DNA of 64,000 bases from Haliclona indistincta (lineage: Eukaryota; Porifera; Demospongiae; Haplosclerida; Chalinidae): positions 11,434,792 to 11,498,791 of the forward strand of contig OZ024788.1 of NCBI GenBank assembly GCA_964017065.1. The letters are read 5' to 3'. The notes under the pieces were generated by a model. It ran no database searches, was not told the origin of the DNA, and saw only the letters and a list, made by a program, of their open reading frames with translations. Position numbers and translations under genes: made by a program. This document shows positions 53,400-64,000 of the stretch, piece after piece. Each line of letters begins with the position of its first letter. The first letter of the stretch is position 1.

Positions 53400-53623
53400 G
53401 ACCGCTAGATGGCATAATGATAGCGGGATCGACTCAGTCCGTGTCATGCAACGTCTAATGACGTATTTTAACACTAGAAGCCTTTTGACCTATAAATCGC
53501 ACTTCTAAAACAGGAATGTGCACCGTTATGTGATAAACAACTTGCACTACCATATACTTGCACTTACACCTCTTGTAGCAGCTTGGTCGTTACCATTACT
53601 CAGTCGTTACGTACGCTTGGGAA

Positions 53624-55405
53624 ATGGAGAAGAGAATAGAGTTCCTTTGCGAGCCACCTCCCGATTATCTCTGTCCAGTCTGCGCTGATCCCCTCACAGA
53701 GCCCTACCTGACAGACTGTGGTCACCATTTCTGCTACATGTGCTGCTCACGTCTTCTCACGAGAGGCTCGCCAAACTGTCCCGTGTGTCGCGAACGCCAA
53801 GTTCTCGCTCGCGTGCGTTTGAACAAGCACTTCCAGCGACAAGTGAACAGTCTCAAGGTACGCTGCCAGCACCACGAGGTAGGCTGCCAGTGGGTGGGAG
53901 AGCTGAAGTACCTACAGGAACACCTCGACCCTGTGATGAGGAAGTGTGGTTTTGTTCTCCTCACCTGTCCATTCGGCTGTGGTGAACGATTTTATAACAC
54001 TGCAATGAAGGATCACATACTTTTTAACTGCAGAAAGCGTTTCTACGTATGTGAGCATTGTGGCTACTGCAACAAGTTCGATATCGTCAATGAGCAGCAC
54101 TACCCAGTGTGTGAAATGTTCCCCGTGGAATGCCCAAATCGATGCTCGGTTACTGAGAACCTAAAAAGACAAAAGCTCGCTTGTCATCTTGAGGAGCAGT
54201 GTCCCCTCCAAGTGATCCAGTGTCCCTTCACCAGTGCAGGGTGCACTGTCCAGCTGCCCAGGAGAGAGATGGAGGAACATGTGCACGATCCAAGTCAACA
54301 CCTCCGCATGGTGCAGGAACCAGCTACCATTCTGGCTGCTACTACGAACCGGTGCTCACGTTTATCCAAGTTTTTTAGAACTCAACAACTAAGACGAAAA
54401 CCAGCTGCTGTTCCAAACTATCTTATCAACTTACCCCCAGTAGAGTTTGTTATCACTGAATTTACTGAAAAGAAGGAATGTAACACTGAGTGGATGAGTC
54501 CTCCCTTCTACTCACACCCACAAGGATACAAGCTTTGTCTAACTGTGCATCCAAATGGAGAATGTGCAGGCAAAGGAAGGTATGTCTCAGTAGCAGTCCA
54601 CATCTTGGATGGAGGATTTGAGCGTCTGAGCCGGCCTTTTGAAGCTGACGTTGAAGTGGAGTTGCTTAACTGGAGGCAAGACAATGGTCATCAAGCGAGA
54701 ACGCTATACTGCTGTGGTCGCAGCAATCAAGTCAGCCTGAAAGAATATACTACGTCATCAATGATTTACCATTCTTTTTGTCACTCGTCTCTCTCCTACA
54801 ACAGTACCACTAACACTGAATACCTTCTGAATGACTGTGTGCGACTGAGAGTGAGCAAGGTGATACTCTACTCTACTGCTCTCCTCAACAAGACACCATC
54901 CTGGCAGAATCCCCACAATGGTTACCAGTCTCTGTACGAGTTTACATTGACTGAATTCACCAAACGCCATAAATTTAAAAACATATGCTACTGTACTCCT
55001 TTCTATACTCACCATCACGGCTACAAGTTTTATCTTGATGTGCGGTCCAACATTTGTATTGGGAATGATAGATATATTTCAATATATCTCAGGCTCACTC
55101 CGGGAGAGTACGATGACCAGCTAGAATGGCCATTCATTGGCAATTTTGATATCGAGTTGCTTAACTGGATGAAGGACGATTGTCATCTTAAGACGAGAAT
55201 ATCGATTACTTCCAGTGATGATTTTACTAAACCTAATGATCATAGTTCGTGCAAATCTAAATCACTGGAAAACTCCAAATGCTTTTCAGCCTCATATGTA
55301 GCAATCAACACGCATCTAGCAGAAGTAGGAAGATTAAAAGACAGGTCTGTACTGTACTGGTTGGACGACTGTTTACGATTCAGAGTGAATATGCAAACAA
55401 ACTAA
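53624..55405 (+). CDS. TRAF-like RING / zf-TRAF / double-MATH protein, 593 aa
   Basis: Intronless, ATG 53624. RING at C17, C20, C32, H34, C37, C40, C52 and C55, with an extra cysteine at 41 and a divergent second half (CSRLLTRGSPNCPVCRERQ). zf-TRAF block about 77-228. A longer, basic linker (SRLSKFFRTQQLRRKPAAV) precedes MATH1 (about 271-409). MATH2 (about 438-590) has a long serine/lysine-rich insertion (SCKSKSLENSKCFS ...) before WLDDCLRFRV. It is the longest family member here. A decayed relative of its 3' end lies at 61066-61218 and 62556-62604. Confidence 0.88.
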   Translation: MEKRIEFLCEPPPDYLCPVCADPLTEPYLTDCGHHFCYMCCSRLLTRGSPNCPVCRERQVLARVRLNKHFQRQVNSLKVRCQHHEVGCQWVGELKYLQEHLDPVMRKCGFVLLTCPFGCGERFYNTAMKDHILFNCRKRFYVCEHCGYCNKFDIVNEQHYPVCEMFPVECPNRCSVTENLKRQKLACHLEEQCPLQVIQCPFTSAGCTVQLPRREMEEHVHDPSQHLRMVQEPATILAATTNRCSRLSKFFRTQQLRRKPAAVPNYLINLPPVEFVITEFTEKKECNTEWMSPPFYSHPQGYKLCLTVHPNGECAGKGRYVSVAVHILDGGFERLSRPFEADVEVELLNWRQDNGHQARTLYCCGRSNQVSLKEYTTSSMIYHSFCHSSLSYNSTTNTEYLLNDCVRLRVSKVILYSTALLNKTPSWQNPHNGYQSLYEFTLTEFTKRHKFKNICYCTPFYTHHHGYKFYLDVRSNICIGNDRYISIYLRLTPGEYDDQLEWPFIGNFDIELLNWMKDDCHLKTRISITSSDDFTKPNDHSSCKSKSLENSKCFSASYVAINTHLAEVGRLKDRSVLYWLDDCLRFRVNMQTN

Positions 55406-55824
55406 AGACAAAACACTTTAAGAAATAATTTTAGCTACTGGACCAGTTCTGTACTGAACTTACTGTTTTCCTTTTGTGTGTTGCATAGATTTATAGCTGT
55501 GCAAAGAATCACTTATTTATGTTAATTTTTATTTTGAGGTTTCTCAGCTTTCATCTCTACTGTATACAGAATGGTACAAGCTACACAAGAGTACTCAACG
55601 GAGGAAGATCCATAATGCACACACCATAGATATTGTATGCTACCAGATACTACTTTTTTCTAGCTAGTTCTACAAATGTCTCGTAATTTATTCTGAGTTA
55701 TGCTGCTTGAGATTTATGTGGTCTTGATAATTTTCTTACGATTTTGTCACAATTTTGTGGGTGTCACGAAGCTCATGATCAGTGGACGATGCTACACGCT
55801 AGCTAAATGAATTCATTTCTTGGA
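55406..55824. other. Intergenic, no gene seen
   Basis: AT-rich 3' flank of the preceding gene; nothing recognisable. Confidence 0.4.
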
Positions 55825-56168
55825 GTTAAGCTTGGAGCTAACTCTCTTATCGAGCCACCACCTGATCACTTAGTTGTCCTGTATATGTACTGACGTCCTG
55901 TATGGAATGCAATGCTGAGTGGATGAGTCCGCTCTTCTACTCACACCCACAGCGACACAAATTTTGTCTGGTGGTGTACACAAATGGACATGCATCCACA
56001 AGTGCACACCACTTGTCAGTTGGTGTTCTTCTCTTGGAGGGAGATGATGATATCATTGACAGACACCTTGAACTAAGTCACTTACTCAGCAAAGAAAGAC
56101 TGAAAAATTCCTTTTGTGTCAAATTTTTACACACACTGCACAGTACAGTTTATACGATAACAGACTAG
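55825..56168 (+). pseudogene. TRAF-like relic with internal deletion
   Basis: LGANSLIEPPPDHL (start of the RING region) is fused via CTGACGTCCTG to a piece of MATH1 (ECNAEWMSPLFYSHPQRHKF, then HLSVGVLLLEGDDD). RING core and all zinc fingers are deleted. The MATH1 part resembles the pseudogene that follows at 56274. Confidence 0.8.
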
Positions 56169-56273
56169 CGAGTGTCACTAGCAGTAGCAGTTACCAAAAT
56201 TAGGTGACCCCGTGGCGCATCCCAAAATATGTGTAGTACAATCGAGCCACGCCTCCTTTATTATGCTTGTTGA

Positions 56274-57998
56274 ATGGAGCCTGAGGTTGGAGTTAGCTTT
56301 CAGTTCCTTTGCGAGCCATCGCCTGATCACTTCTGTTCCATCTGTACCGATATACTCACAGAGCCCTACCTGACAGACTGTGGACATCATTTCTGCTACT
56401 CGTGTCGTGGGCGTCTTCTTGCGAGAGGCGTTACAGAATGTCCCGAGTGTCGCGAACAAGACGTCCTCACTGGTCGACGCACGTTTGAACAAGCACCTGC
56501 AGCGACAAGTGAACAGTCTCAAGGTACGCTGCCAGCACCACGAGGTAGGCTGCCAGTGGGTCGGAGAGCTGAGGTACCTACAGGAACACCTTGATCCTGT
56601 GATAAAGAAATGTGGTTTCTTTCTCCTCGCCTGCCCCCTCGGCTGAGGTGAGCGAGTTCGTAGCTCAGCAATGAAGGAACACATACTGAGTGACTGCAGC
56701 AAGCGAATTATGTGTGTAAACATTGTAGCTACTGCAACAAGTTTGATATCGTCTCTAAGCTACATTTTCTAGTGTGTGAGATGTTCCCTGTAGAATGCCC
56801 CAACGCATGTTCGGGAGTGACGATAAAGCGACTAGAGCTTGTAATCCATCTTGAGGAGCAGTGTCCCCTCCAAGTGATCCAGTGTCCCTTCACCAGTGCA
56901 GGGTGCACTGTCCAGCTGCCCAGGAGAGAGATGGAGGAACATGAGGATAAGGCAATGCATCAACATCTCCGCATGATGATGAGACTGATGCAGTTGAAGC
57001 AGCCTCCTGCTGCTGTCACTGCTACTCCTAACAAGCAGCTGGAATATCTTGTCAACTTGCCACCAGTTGAGTTTTTGCTCACTGACTTCACAAAGGGGAA
57101 GGAATGCAATACTGAGTGGACGAGTCCTCCCTTCTACTCACACCCACATGGACACAAGTTTTGTCTGTTGGTGTTCCCAAATGGATATGAATCGTTAGGA
57201 ACACACCTGTCAGTCGGAGTTCTATTCTTAGAATCAGATAATGGTACTATTGACTGGCCTCTGGAAGTAGGCTTTGTGGTCATTCTTTGTAATTGGAGAG
57301 ATGATAAACAACATTATCAAGAAGTAATTGAATTATCCAGTGCTAGTAATTTGGTGACTAAGAAAGGAATCAAAAGATCACCAATTTACAAAAACTTTAT
57401 TCCTCACTCGTCTCTCTCCTACAACAGTACCACTAACACTGAATACCTTCAGAATGACTGTGTGCGACTGAGAGTGAGCAAGGTGATACTCTACTCTACT
57501 GCTCTCCTCAACAAGACACCATCCTGGCAGAATCTCTACAATGGCTACCAGTCACTACACGAATTTACGTTGACTGAATTCTCTAAGCATAAAGAATTTG
57601 ATCATCGACACTTAAGCTTGCCATTTTATACCCACCAAGCTGGTTACAAGTTCTCCATCAGAGTACATGCCAATGGTTGTGGTAACAGCAAGGGTACACA
57701 TATTTCAGTCTTTGTCTATCAATTGGCGGGAGAGTTTGATGACCAGCTGGAATGGCCTTTTGTTGGCAAGTTTGTTATCGAGCTGCTTAACTGGAGAGAG
57801 AACAAGAGCCATTGCAAGATGACTCTATCAATTGTTGCTAAAGATGAGTTTGTGAAGGTTACAGAAGGAATGTTTGGAAAATCGTATGGTTTCTTCAGTT
57901 TCATATCTCATTCATCCTTGGTGTATGACCCCTTACAAGACATAGAGTACTTACAAGATGATTGCCTTAGATTTAGAGTTAACATGAAGACTAACTAA
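56274..57998 (+). pseudogene. TRAF-like pseudogene with three disabling lesions
   Basis: Otherwise full-length: ATG 56274, RING (CSICTDILTEP, DCGHHFCYSC, CPECREQ), zf-TRAF block, MATH1 (from about 57060) and MATH2, stop 57996-57998. Lesions: a 4-bp insertion after the RING (ACTGGTCGACGC against ACTGACGC, near 56472), a TGA in place of TGC in the CPLGCGE motif (56644-56646) and a 1-bp deletion near 56707. The insertion and deletion together restore the frame for the C-terminal half, which stays open for 428 codons with both MATH domains intact. So the inactivation is recent, or a MATH-only product is still made. Confidence 0.8.
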
Positions 57999-58454
57999 TG
58001 TATTGTTATGTTGCTTTTATATTACTTTGTTTACATTTTGATCTTTGGTAGTTTTCTTTTCTGTTTGTTAGTTATGATAAGGAATCGCTAAACAGCAAAT
58101 TCATGGTTATGGTAAGACAGGTTTCATAAAGTTACATAATTCTTGCTATGAATTTTCAAAATACAGTGCCTGGAATGTACTAATCATGCAATTGTACTAA
58201 ATTCAAGAACTTATACCCGGGATTTGGATAAGGAGTTTTCTTGCACCCGTTTATACATTGTGTATCAGAGGCAATTGAAAGAACTATTAGGCACACTGAT
58301 CAGTGATTATGCCTCGGTGGGCGGAGCCACGAGGCATACGGTAGTCGTGTTGTGTGTGTGTGTGTGTGTCATTATGCCTCGGTGGGCGGAGCCACGAGGC
58401 ATACTGTAATCGCGTTGTCTGTCATTCATTCATTCATTCAGTCTGTCTGTTACA
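57999..58454. repeat. Spacer with two copies of a GC-rich palindromic head
   Basis: ATGCCTCGGTGGGCGGAGCC followed by ACGAGGCATAC occurs at about 58308 and again at 58375. The ends of each copy are self-complementary. A TGTGTG run separates them and CATTCATTCATTCATTCA follows. This is the head of the repeat family that fills 58455-60835. Confidence 0.6.
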
Positions 58455-60835
58455 CCATTTTTGCGGCGCACGCTGAAAGGTAAGCTCTGAAACTTGCAAT
58501 GCAGGTAGAACTCGATATTATCTCGGATGTGAACTAGCGAAAGTTGGATACAAAGCTTTGTTCTAGAGTTATGGCGTGATTTGCTTACTTGGTTTACCGT
58601 TGCTGGCGATCTGGACTTCTCCGAAGGCAAGGCTGTCCGCAGTTGACTTCCTAGAAGCTGATAGGTTAGAATTTACTACAGGATAGCAGCGCAGGTCCAG
58701 AGAAATCGTTTAGGCAAACTATGGAAGCTATCTCGCTCGTGGTATGCGTGTGCTGTGTAGACACGCCCAGTTGAATTGTGGTTAGCACTGATTGGCTTCT
58801 GATTGCATAACTAAAGCACTGCATTGTGATTGCTGTACAGAAATCCTGTATACAAGCATCTGCAGTTGCTGTGTTTGTGGAATGGTGGATAGTGTCATTC
58901 CACCGAGGCATCAGCACCTATGGTGCTATTTTTCTGTCTGTTGCGAGCATTTCTCGTCGCTCACAGAAAACTAAGCGCTGAAACAAGCAACACAAGCAGA
59001 ACTCGATATTTACTCGGATCTGCATGTATAGAAATTTGGTTCTAAAGCTTCGTTCGCGAGTTATGGCGTGATTTGCTTACTTTGTTTACCGTTGCTGGCG
59101 ATCTGGACTTCTCCAAAGGCAAAGCTGTCCACAGCTGACTGGCTAGAAGTTGATAGGTAAAAATTTACTACAGGATAGCAGCGCAGGTCCAGAGAAATCG
59201 TGTAAGCAAGCTATGGAAGCTATCTCGCTCGTGGTATGCGTGTGCTGTAATGAACATTGTAGACACGCCCAGTGGAATTGTGGTCAGCACTGCATGATTG
59301 GCTTCTGATTGCATAACTAAACTTGAGCACTGCATAGTCTGCATTGTGACTGCATCTGCAGTTGCTGTGTTTGTGGAATGGTGGATAGTTGTGTTTGTGG
59401 ATATAATATCAATCCACCGAGGCATCAGCACCTATGGTGCTATTTTTCCGTCTGTTACTTCAGTTTTGCGGCGTACGCTGAAAGGTAAGCTCTGAAACTA
59501 GCAATGCAAGTAGAACTCGATATTATCTCGCTTTTGATCATGTGAGAGCTTTACACGAAGCTTCGTTCTTGAGTTATGCTTTGTTTACCGTTGCTGGCGA
59601 TCTGGACTTCTCCAAAGGCAAAGCTGTCCACAGTTGACTGCCTAGAAGCTGATAGGTTAGAATTTACTACAGGATAGCAGCGCAGGTCCAGAGAAAATCG
59701 TGTAGGCAAGCTATGGAAGCTATCTCGCTCGTGGTATGCGTGTGTGCGCTAAACTCTGTAGACACGCCCAGTTGAATTGTGGTTAGCACTGATTGGCTTC
59801 TGATTGCATAACTAAAGCACTGCATTGTGACTGCTGTACAGAAATCCTGTGTACATGAATCTGCAGTTACTGTGTTTGTGGAATGGTGGATAGTTGTGTT
59901 TGTGGATATAGTGTCATTGTGTATGTTTTTATAAGTTGTCAGCCACTAACATAGTGTTCAACTAGCAACAGCAGACTTTCATTACTGCTTGTGTATTTCA
60001 GTTCAGCATATTTAGTCAGACAGGTATGTATGCATAACATTCCACCGAGGCATAAGCACCTTCGGTGCCTAGTTCTGTCCGTTGCCGGCATAGCGCATCG
60101 GACACTAAAAACTAAGCGCTGATATCAGCAACACAGGTAGAAATCGCTATTTGCTCGGAACTGTATTGATAAATTGTTGGTTCTAAAGCTCCGTTCGTGA
60201 GTTATGGCATGAGATGCTTACCTCGATGGCTGTTCCCGGCTATCTGGACTCCTCTAAAGACAAAACAGTTTACAGCTGACTGCCTTACAGCTAGTGAGTT
60301 TGTTTGTACTACAAAAAAGCTTGGTAGGTCCAGCGAAATTCTCTCGAAGGCCTACAGCTCGAGCTTGAGCTCGCCGGCTTGAGCTACAGTAGTTGCTGAT
60401 GATCTAGAGTTCTCTGTAGACAAAACTATCCACAGTTGACTGCCTAGAAGCTGATAAGTCACAGGATAGCAGCGTAGGACGCTACTAGTATCTCGCTCGT
60501 GTATGTGCTGTGTAGACGGGCCACGCCCGTCTATGTGCTGTGCCGTGCTCTGCACTCGAATCGCGACTCGAATTGAACTAGTATAGACACGCCCAGTTGA
60601 ATTAGTGGTCAGCACTGATTGGCTTCTGATTGCATAGTTGCAACCCACTAGCTAAAAGTGCTGTACTATACTGCAGCGCTCTTCAGCTTTAATTTCATCA
60701 TACAGGAATTGCATTGCATAACTATTATACTGCATTGTGATTGCTGTACAGCAAGGTATAACAGCTGCAGTTTGTTGCTGTGTATGTGAAATGGTTGCAT
60801 TCCACCGAGGCATCTGCACCTTTGGTGCTTTATTA
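58455..60835 (+). repeat. Array of four ~500-750-bp repeats arranged as two dimers
   Basis: Repeats start at about 58455, 58956, 59463 and 60091. Copies 1 and 3 begin GCGGCG.ACGCTGAAAGGTA; copies 2 and 4 begin AAAACTAAGCGCTGA. All share a TATCTGGACT-like core, TAGACACGCCCAGTTGAAT and an end CCACCGAGGCATcaGCACC. The end carries a stem GCACC/GGTGC with loops TAT, TAT, TTC and TTT. No coding potential; minus-strand frames repeat only because the DNA does. Block Q belongs to the same family. Confidence 0.7.
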
Positions 60836-61065
60836 CATGAGGTTTTTTGATAGCACTGATGACTCAAGTATTTTTTTAAGAATGGTTTTTATATTTAGTG
60901 ACATAGCAACTGTTTTTTATAGCACATTAATATTGTTTGCTAAGCCTTGAAAACTGAAAACACCCTTATAAATACATGTTTGAAAGCAGTATTTATAATT
61001 TTTAGGAAAAGACAATTCAGTACGATATTTTGTATTGCATCTTGTAAGGAGTACTAAGTATAACA
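60836..61065. other. AT-rich spacer, nothing recognised
   Basis: No gene or repeat identified between the array and the next TRAF relic. Confidence 0.4.
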
Positions 61066-62604
61066 TTAATTTTGTTGGTAAGTTTGATTAACTGGGTAAG
61101 GACGATTTTCATCACAAGATGGATTATTGCCAAATGCAATCATGGTTTTACTACACCTAATGGTAGTAGTTCGTGTATAGTGCTCCAAAATCTCAAGCTA
61201 TAGACAGAGCTGTATTGGATCAGTGGTCAAAAGTGGCCAACTGCTTTCTGCAACTAGAGCCATCGAAAACAACAGTTCCAGCCACCAAACACTGCATTTT
61301 AGTCAGCATATTTTGATTCTCTCACATTTATTCGCTATTTTTCTGAAATTCCTTGAATGGATAAGCAGAAACTTCACTATAAGGATGCAAAGTTGTCAAA
61401 TCAGATTCAGATTTGCAGAAAGCAAAAAGCAAAAAGCAAAAAATGCTTTGTCAGCAGATTTGCAAATTCGCTTTGAGATTTATGAACTTACTTCGTCAGC
61501 AGACATGGATTGTTTTTGACATGTACATGCATGAATAAAATTATAATGAATTTTGAGTAGCTAGTAAAATGGTGCAACAACATGTCCTGCATGTGATCAG
61601 CAATGGAATGATGGACTGTCACCGAGTTGTATGTATGCTGTAAGATAGGTTGTACCAAACTATGTACTTGTAGCTACACTGCGTATGTAGTTCACATGTA
61701 AAATCTAGCTGATTGAGGTGTAGCCTGTACATAAGCCACACCCACAGAATGGCAATGTATATTGGTAATAGTCTAAAGAGCTAGAACGAGACCTTCTCTT
61801 CATAATGACTGCTAAGCCATTACTATAGATTAAGTGTGAAATGAGCGGAGGCATGAGAAGGGGTGGTGATCAAGTCCGAGCAAAAAAAATTATATTGAAC
61901 TTGATCGAGTCAATAATGAAGGCTACATTCAAGTTATTGTCTGGAAAAACCGCATTAGTGATTGTAATTGTGCACAAACGATTTGTTCAGGTTATACTCA
62001 AGCTCTCTTTCTTCTCTCACACAATATCTTCAGAACAAACTGAGGCCACAATTAGAACAGCCGGGTGACTCATGTGACACGAACCATGATCATCACCAAC
62101 AGCATTTACCGTCATGAAGGCAATACAGCAAGCTAGCAAGCCTGATGAGTATCTATTTTATTTCAGTTGGAGCTCACTCACTCAAAATTCAAGTTCCCCC
62201 ATAGTGCATAATTAGTTACTAATTAAGCACTGGGCGAACTTGAATTTTGCTGGCACGCCAATTTTGCTATCTGGCAGAATACTAAAATGCGTTTCTGCAA
62301 CCTGAATTGCAAATCTGCTGACTAAGCGTTTTTTGCTTTTTGCTTTCTGCAAATCTGAATCTGATTTGACAACTTTGCATCCTTATAGTGAAGTTTTCTG
62401 CTTATTCATTCAAGGAATTTCAGAAAAATAGCGAATAAATGTGAGAGAATCGAACTCTGCTGACTAAAATGCAGTGTTTGGTGGCTGGAACTGTTGTTTT
62501 CGATGGCTCTAGTTGCAGAAAGCAGTTGGCCACTTTTGACCACTGATCGTATTGGTTGGACCCTGTTTGCGATTCTGAGTGAATATGCAAACCAACTAGA
62601 GACG
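61066..62604 (+). pseudogene. TRAF-like 3' relic split by an hAT-like MITE
   Basis: 61066-61218 (AATTTTGTTGGTAAGTTTGA, GGACGATTTTCATC, TAGTAGTTCGTG) and 62556-62604 (TTGGACCCTGTTTGCGATTC, GAATATGCAAACCAACTAGA) together align with the last ~250 bp of the gene at 53624. The gap is the inserted element 61219-62547. Stops and deletions show it was already dead. Confidence 0.75.
61219..62547. mobile_element. MITE-like element with ~250-bp TIRs, 8-bp target duplication (hAT-like)
   Basis: ATCAGTGGTCAAAAGTGGCC at 61219 is mirrored at the right end (62547). The arms are about 250 bp with a handful of differences and contain AGCAAAAAGCAAAAAG runs. Flanks TGTATTGG (61211-61218) and CGTATTGG (62548-62555) form an 8-bp duplication with one mismatch. 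A second small palindrome lies inside (about 62187-62246). No transposase domain is recognised; a 75-codon frame at 61841 is unassigned. Confidence 0.75.
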
Positions 62605-63008
62605 CTCTCTTATTTTGTTGTATTAGATTATCCTTTCAACTATGTGTTGTTTCAGCAATTTTTATGTGCTATAGATTTGCTATTTTGTTTCGAAATTGAT
62701 TACACATACATGGCACCAGTAGTGAATCGGCTGAGAAACCGATGTAGAGCTGATGCTGTACAGTTCATTATATTATCACTGACTCCACGCACAAGGGAAT
62801 GTATCACTGAATGAGTTCATTAATATAAATCTTTTCATTCAGTTTAGGAGACAAGCATCCGCACTCTATATCAGTGAGTCTCAGCTCACCAATGTGGTAT
62901 TCACTATGTAAGTCTTACCCACAAACTTCCTAGAAGCATTTTCATTTTAAATGTGTATTTCAAATTTCAAATTTCGAACCCGGGCACGCCTTCTTTCAGC
63001 ACGTTAAA
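62605..63008. other. Spacer upstream of the last TRAF-like gene
   Basis: No gene recognised. It should contain the promoter of the gene starting at 63009. Confidence 0.4.
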
Positions 63009-64000
63009 ATGGAGTTTCGAGTAGCTGAGGTTGGAATTGGAAACTCGCGTCAGTTCCTTAGCGAGGCATCGCCCGATCACTTCTGTTCCATCTGTACCGA
63101 TCTACTCACACAGCCCTACCTGACAGACTGTGGACATCATTTCTGCTACACCTGTCGTGGCCTTCTTCTTACGAGGGGCGTTACTGAATGTCCCGAGTGC
63201 CGCGAACAAGACGTCCTCACTGACGCGCGCTTGAACAAACACTTGCAGCGACAGGTTAACAGTCTCAAGGTACGCTGCCAGCACCACGAGGTAGGCTGCC
63301 AGTGGGTGGGAGAGCTGAGGTACCTACAGGAACATCTTGACCCAGCGATAAGGAAATGTGGTTTTATCCTCCTCGCCTGTCCCCTCGGATGCGGTGAGCT
63401 TGTTCGTGGCTCTGCAATGAAGGACCACATACTGAATGACTGTTGCAAGCGATCATTTGAGTGTGAGCATTGCGGCTACTGCAACAAGTTTGATATTGTC
63501 ACTGAGCAGCATTATCCACTGTGTGAAAATTTCCCTATGAAATGCCCGAATGCTTGTTCCGTATTCAACCTGAGACGAATTGATTTCACGAGCCATCTTG
63601 GGCAGTGTCCCCTCCAAGTGATCCAGTGTCCCTTCACCAGTGCAGGGTGCACTGTCCAGCTGCCCAGGAGAGAGATGGACGAACATGAGGATAAAGCAGT
63701 GCGTCAACATCTCCGCATGATGATGAGTATGATGCAGCTGACACCAAATCAAGAGCCTCCCGCCAGCACTGTAGTCGCGGCTACATGTACTACCAAGCAG
63801 CTGGAATATCTTGTCAACTTGCCGCCAGTTGAGTTCACTATCACTGACTTCATGAAGAAGAAAGAATGCAATGCTGAGTGGGTGAGTCCGGCCTTCTACT
63901 CGCTTCCACAAGGATACAAGTTTAGTTTAGTGGTGTACCCGAACGGATATGGAGCCACAAACACACACTTTTCAGTCGCTGTTCTTTTGTTGGAGGCAGA
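63009..64000 (+). CDS. TRAF-like RING / zf-TRAF / MATH protein, 5' part (runs off window)
   Basis: ATG 63009 (GAGTTTCGAGTAGCTGAG). The frame is open for 330 codons to the end of the window. RING with CSICTDLLTQP, DCGHHFCYTC and CPECREQ, then the zf-TRAF block; one residue is missing in SHLGQCPLQ where relatives have SHLEEQCPLQ. MATH1 starts at about residue 271 (PPVEFTITDF, SPAFYSLPQGYKF). The N-terminus (VAEVGIGNSRQFLSEASPDH) most resembles that of the pseudogene at 56274, so the two are close paralogues. A second MATH domain is expected beyond the window. No lesion so far. Confidence 0.85.
   Translation, partial: MEFRVAEVGIGNSRQFLSEASPDHFCSICTDLLTQPYLTDCGHHFCYTCRGLLLTRGVTECPECREQDVLTDARLNKHLQRQVNSLKVRCQHHEVGCQWVGELRYLQEHLDPAIRKCGFILLACPLGCGELVRGSAMKDHILNDCCKRSFECEHCGYCNKFDIVTEQHYPLCENFPMKCPNACSVFNLRRIDFTSHLGQCPLQVIQCPFTSAGCTVQLPRREMDEHEDKAVRQHLRMMMSMMQLTPNQEPPASTVVAATCTTKQLEYLVNLPPVEFTITDFMKKKECNAEWVSPAFYSLPQGYKFSLVVYPNGYGATNTHFSVAVLLLEA

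Noticed and set aside
58666..59431. Repeated minus-strand frames starting MLMPRW in the 58-61 kb array
   Set aside because: They exist because the DNA is tandemly repeated; short, frameshifted between copies and without recognisable motifs.

Overview
The window looks like nuclear DNA of an early-branching animal, most likely a demosponge of the Amphimedon type. This is inference: it rests on an expanded family of intronless RING/TRAF/MATH genes, very short introns (about 46-120 nt) in the other genes, and the mix of Ty3/gypsy, Tc1/mariner, LINE and TIR DNA elements. No bacterial operons, rRNA genes or intact tRNA genes are seen.

Layout. (1) 1-12.8 kb: the 3' end of one TRAF-like gene, a Tc1/mariner relic, an intact TRAF-like gene (3615-5342), and a third TRAF-like gene whose first six codons (5572-5589) are cut off from the rest (11121-12844) by a complete, recent Ty3/gypsy element (5590-11115). 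(2) 13.1-38.7 kb: three tandem copies of a 5-7 kb unit. Each holds a decayed and an intact copy of a small three-exon gene for a secreted jacalin-like (beta-prism) lectin, an antisense scrap of a divergent paralogue, palindromic MITEs and TRAF relics. Unit 3 is inflated by a 5.1 kb DNA transposon (27094-32219) that carries a zinc-finger transposase and a RecQ-type helicase, and by LINE debris. (3) 38-45.3 kb: TRAF pseudogenes, what looks like a captured 5' end of the DNA polymerase epsilon gene with an E2F-like site, and a 4.3 kb long-TIR element that encloses exactly 14 copies of a 194-bp satellite and a nested TTAA-flanked palindrome. (4) 46-58 kb: TRAF-like genes at 46027, 49236 and 53624, a deletion relic near 55.8 kb and a three-lesion pseudogene at 56274. 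(5) 58-63 kb: a dimeric ~500-bp repeat array and an hAT-like MITE splitting another TRAF relic. (6) 63009 to the window end: the 5' part of a further TRAF-like gene.

How the genes relate. The TRAF-like proteins share one architecture: RING finger, block of TRAF-type zinc fingers, then two tandem MATH/TRAF-C domains with no obvious coiled coil. By analogy with TRAFs they would be ubiquitin-ligase adaptors in signalling, perhaps innate immunity (inference). The lectin-like genes encode putative secreted carbohydrate-binding proteins. The two families are physically interleaved and their duplication junctions lie inside TRAF sequence, so the locus looks like a fast birth-and-death cluster shaped by tandem duplication, patchy sequence homogenisation and repeated transposon insertion.
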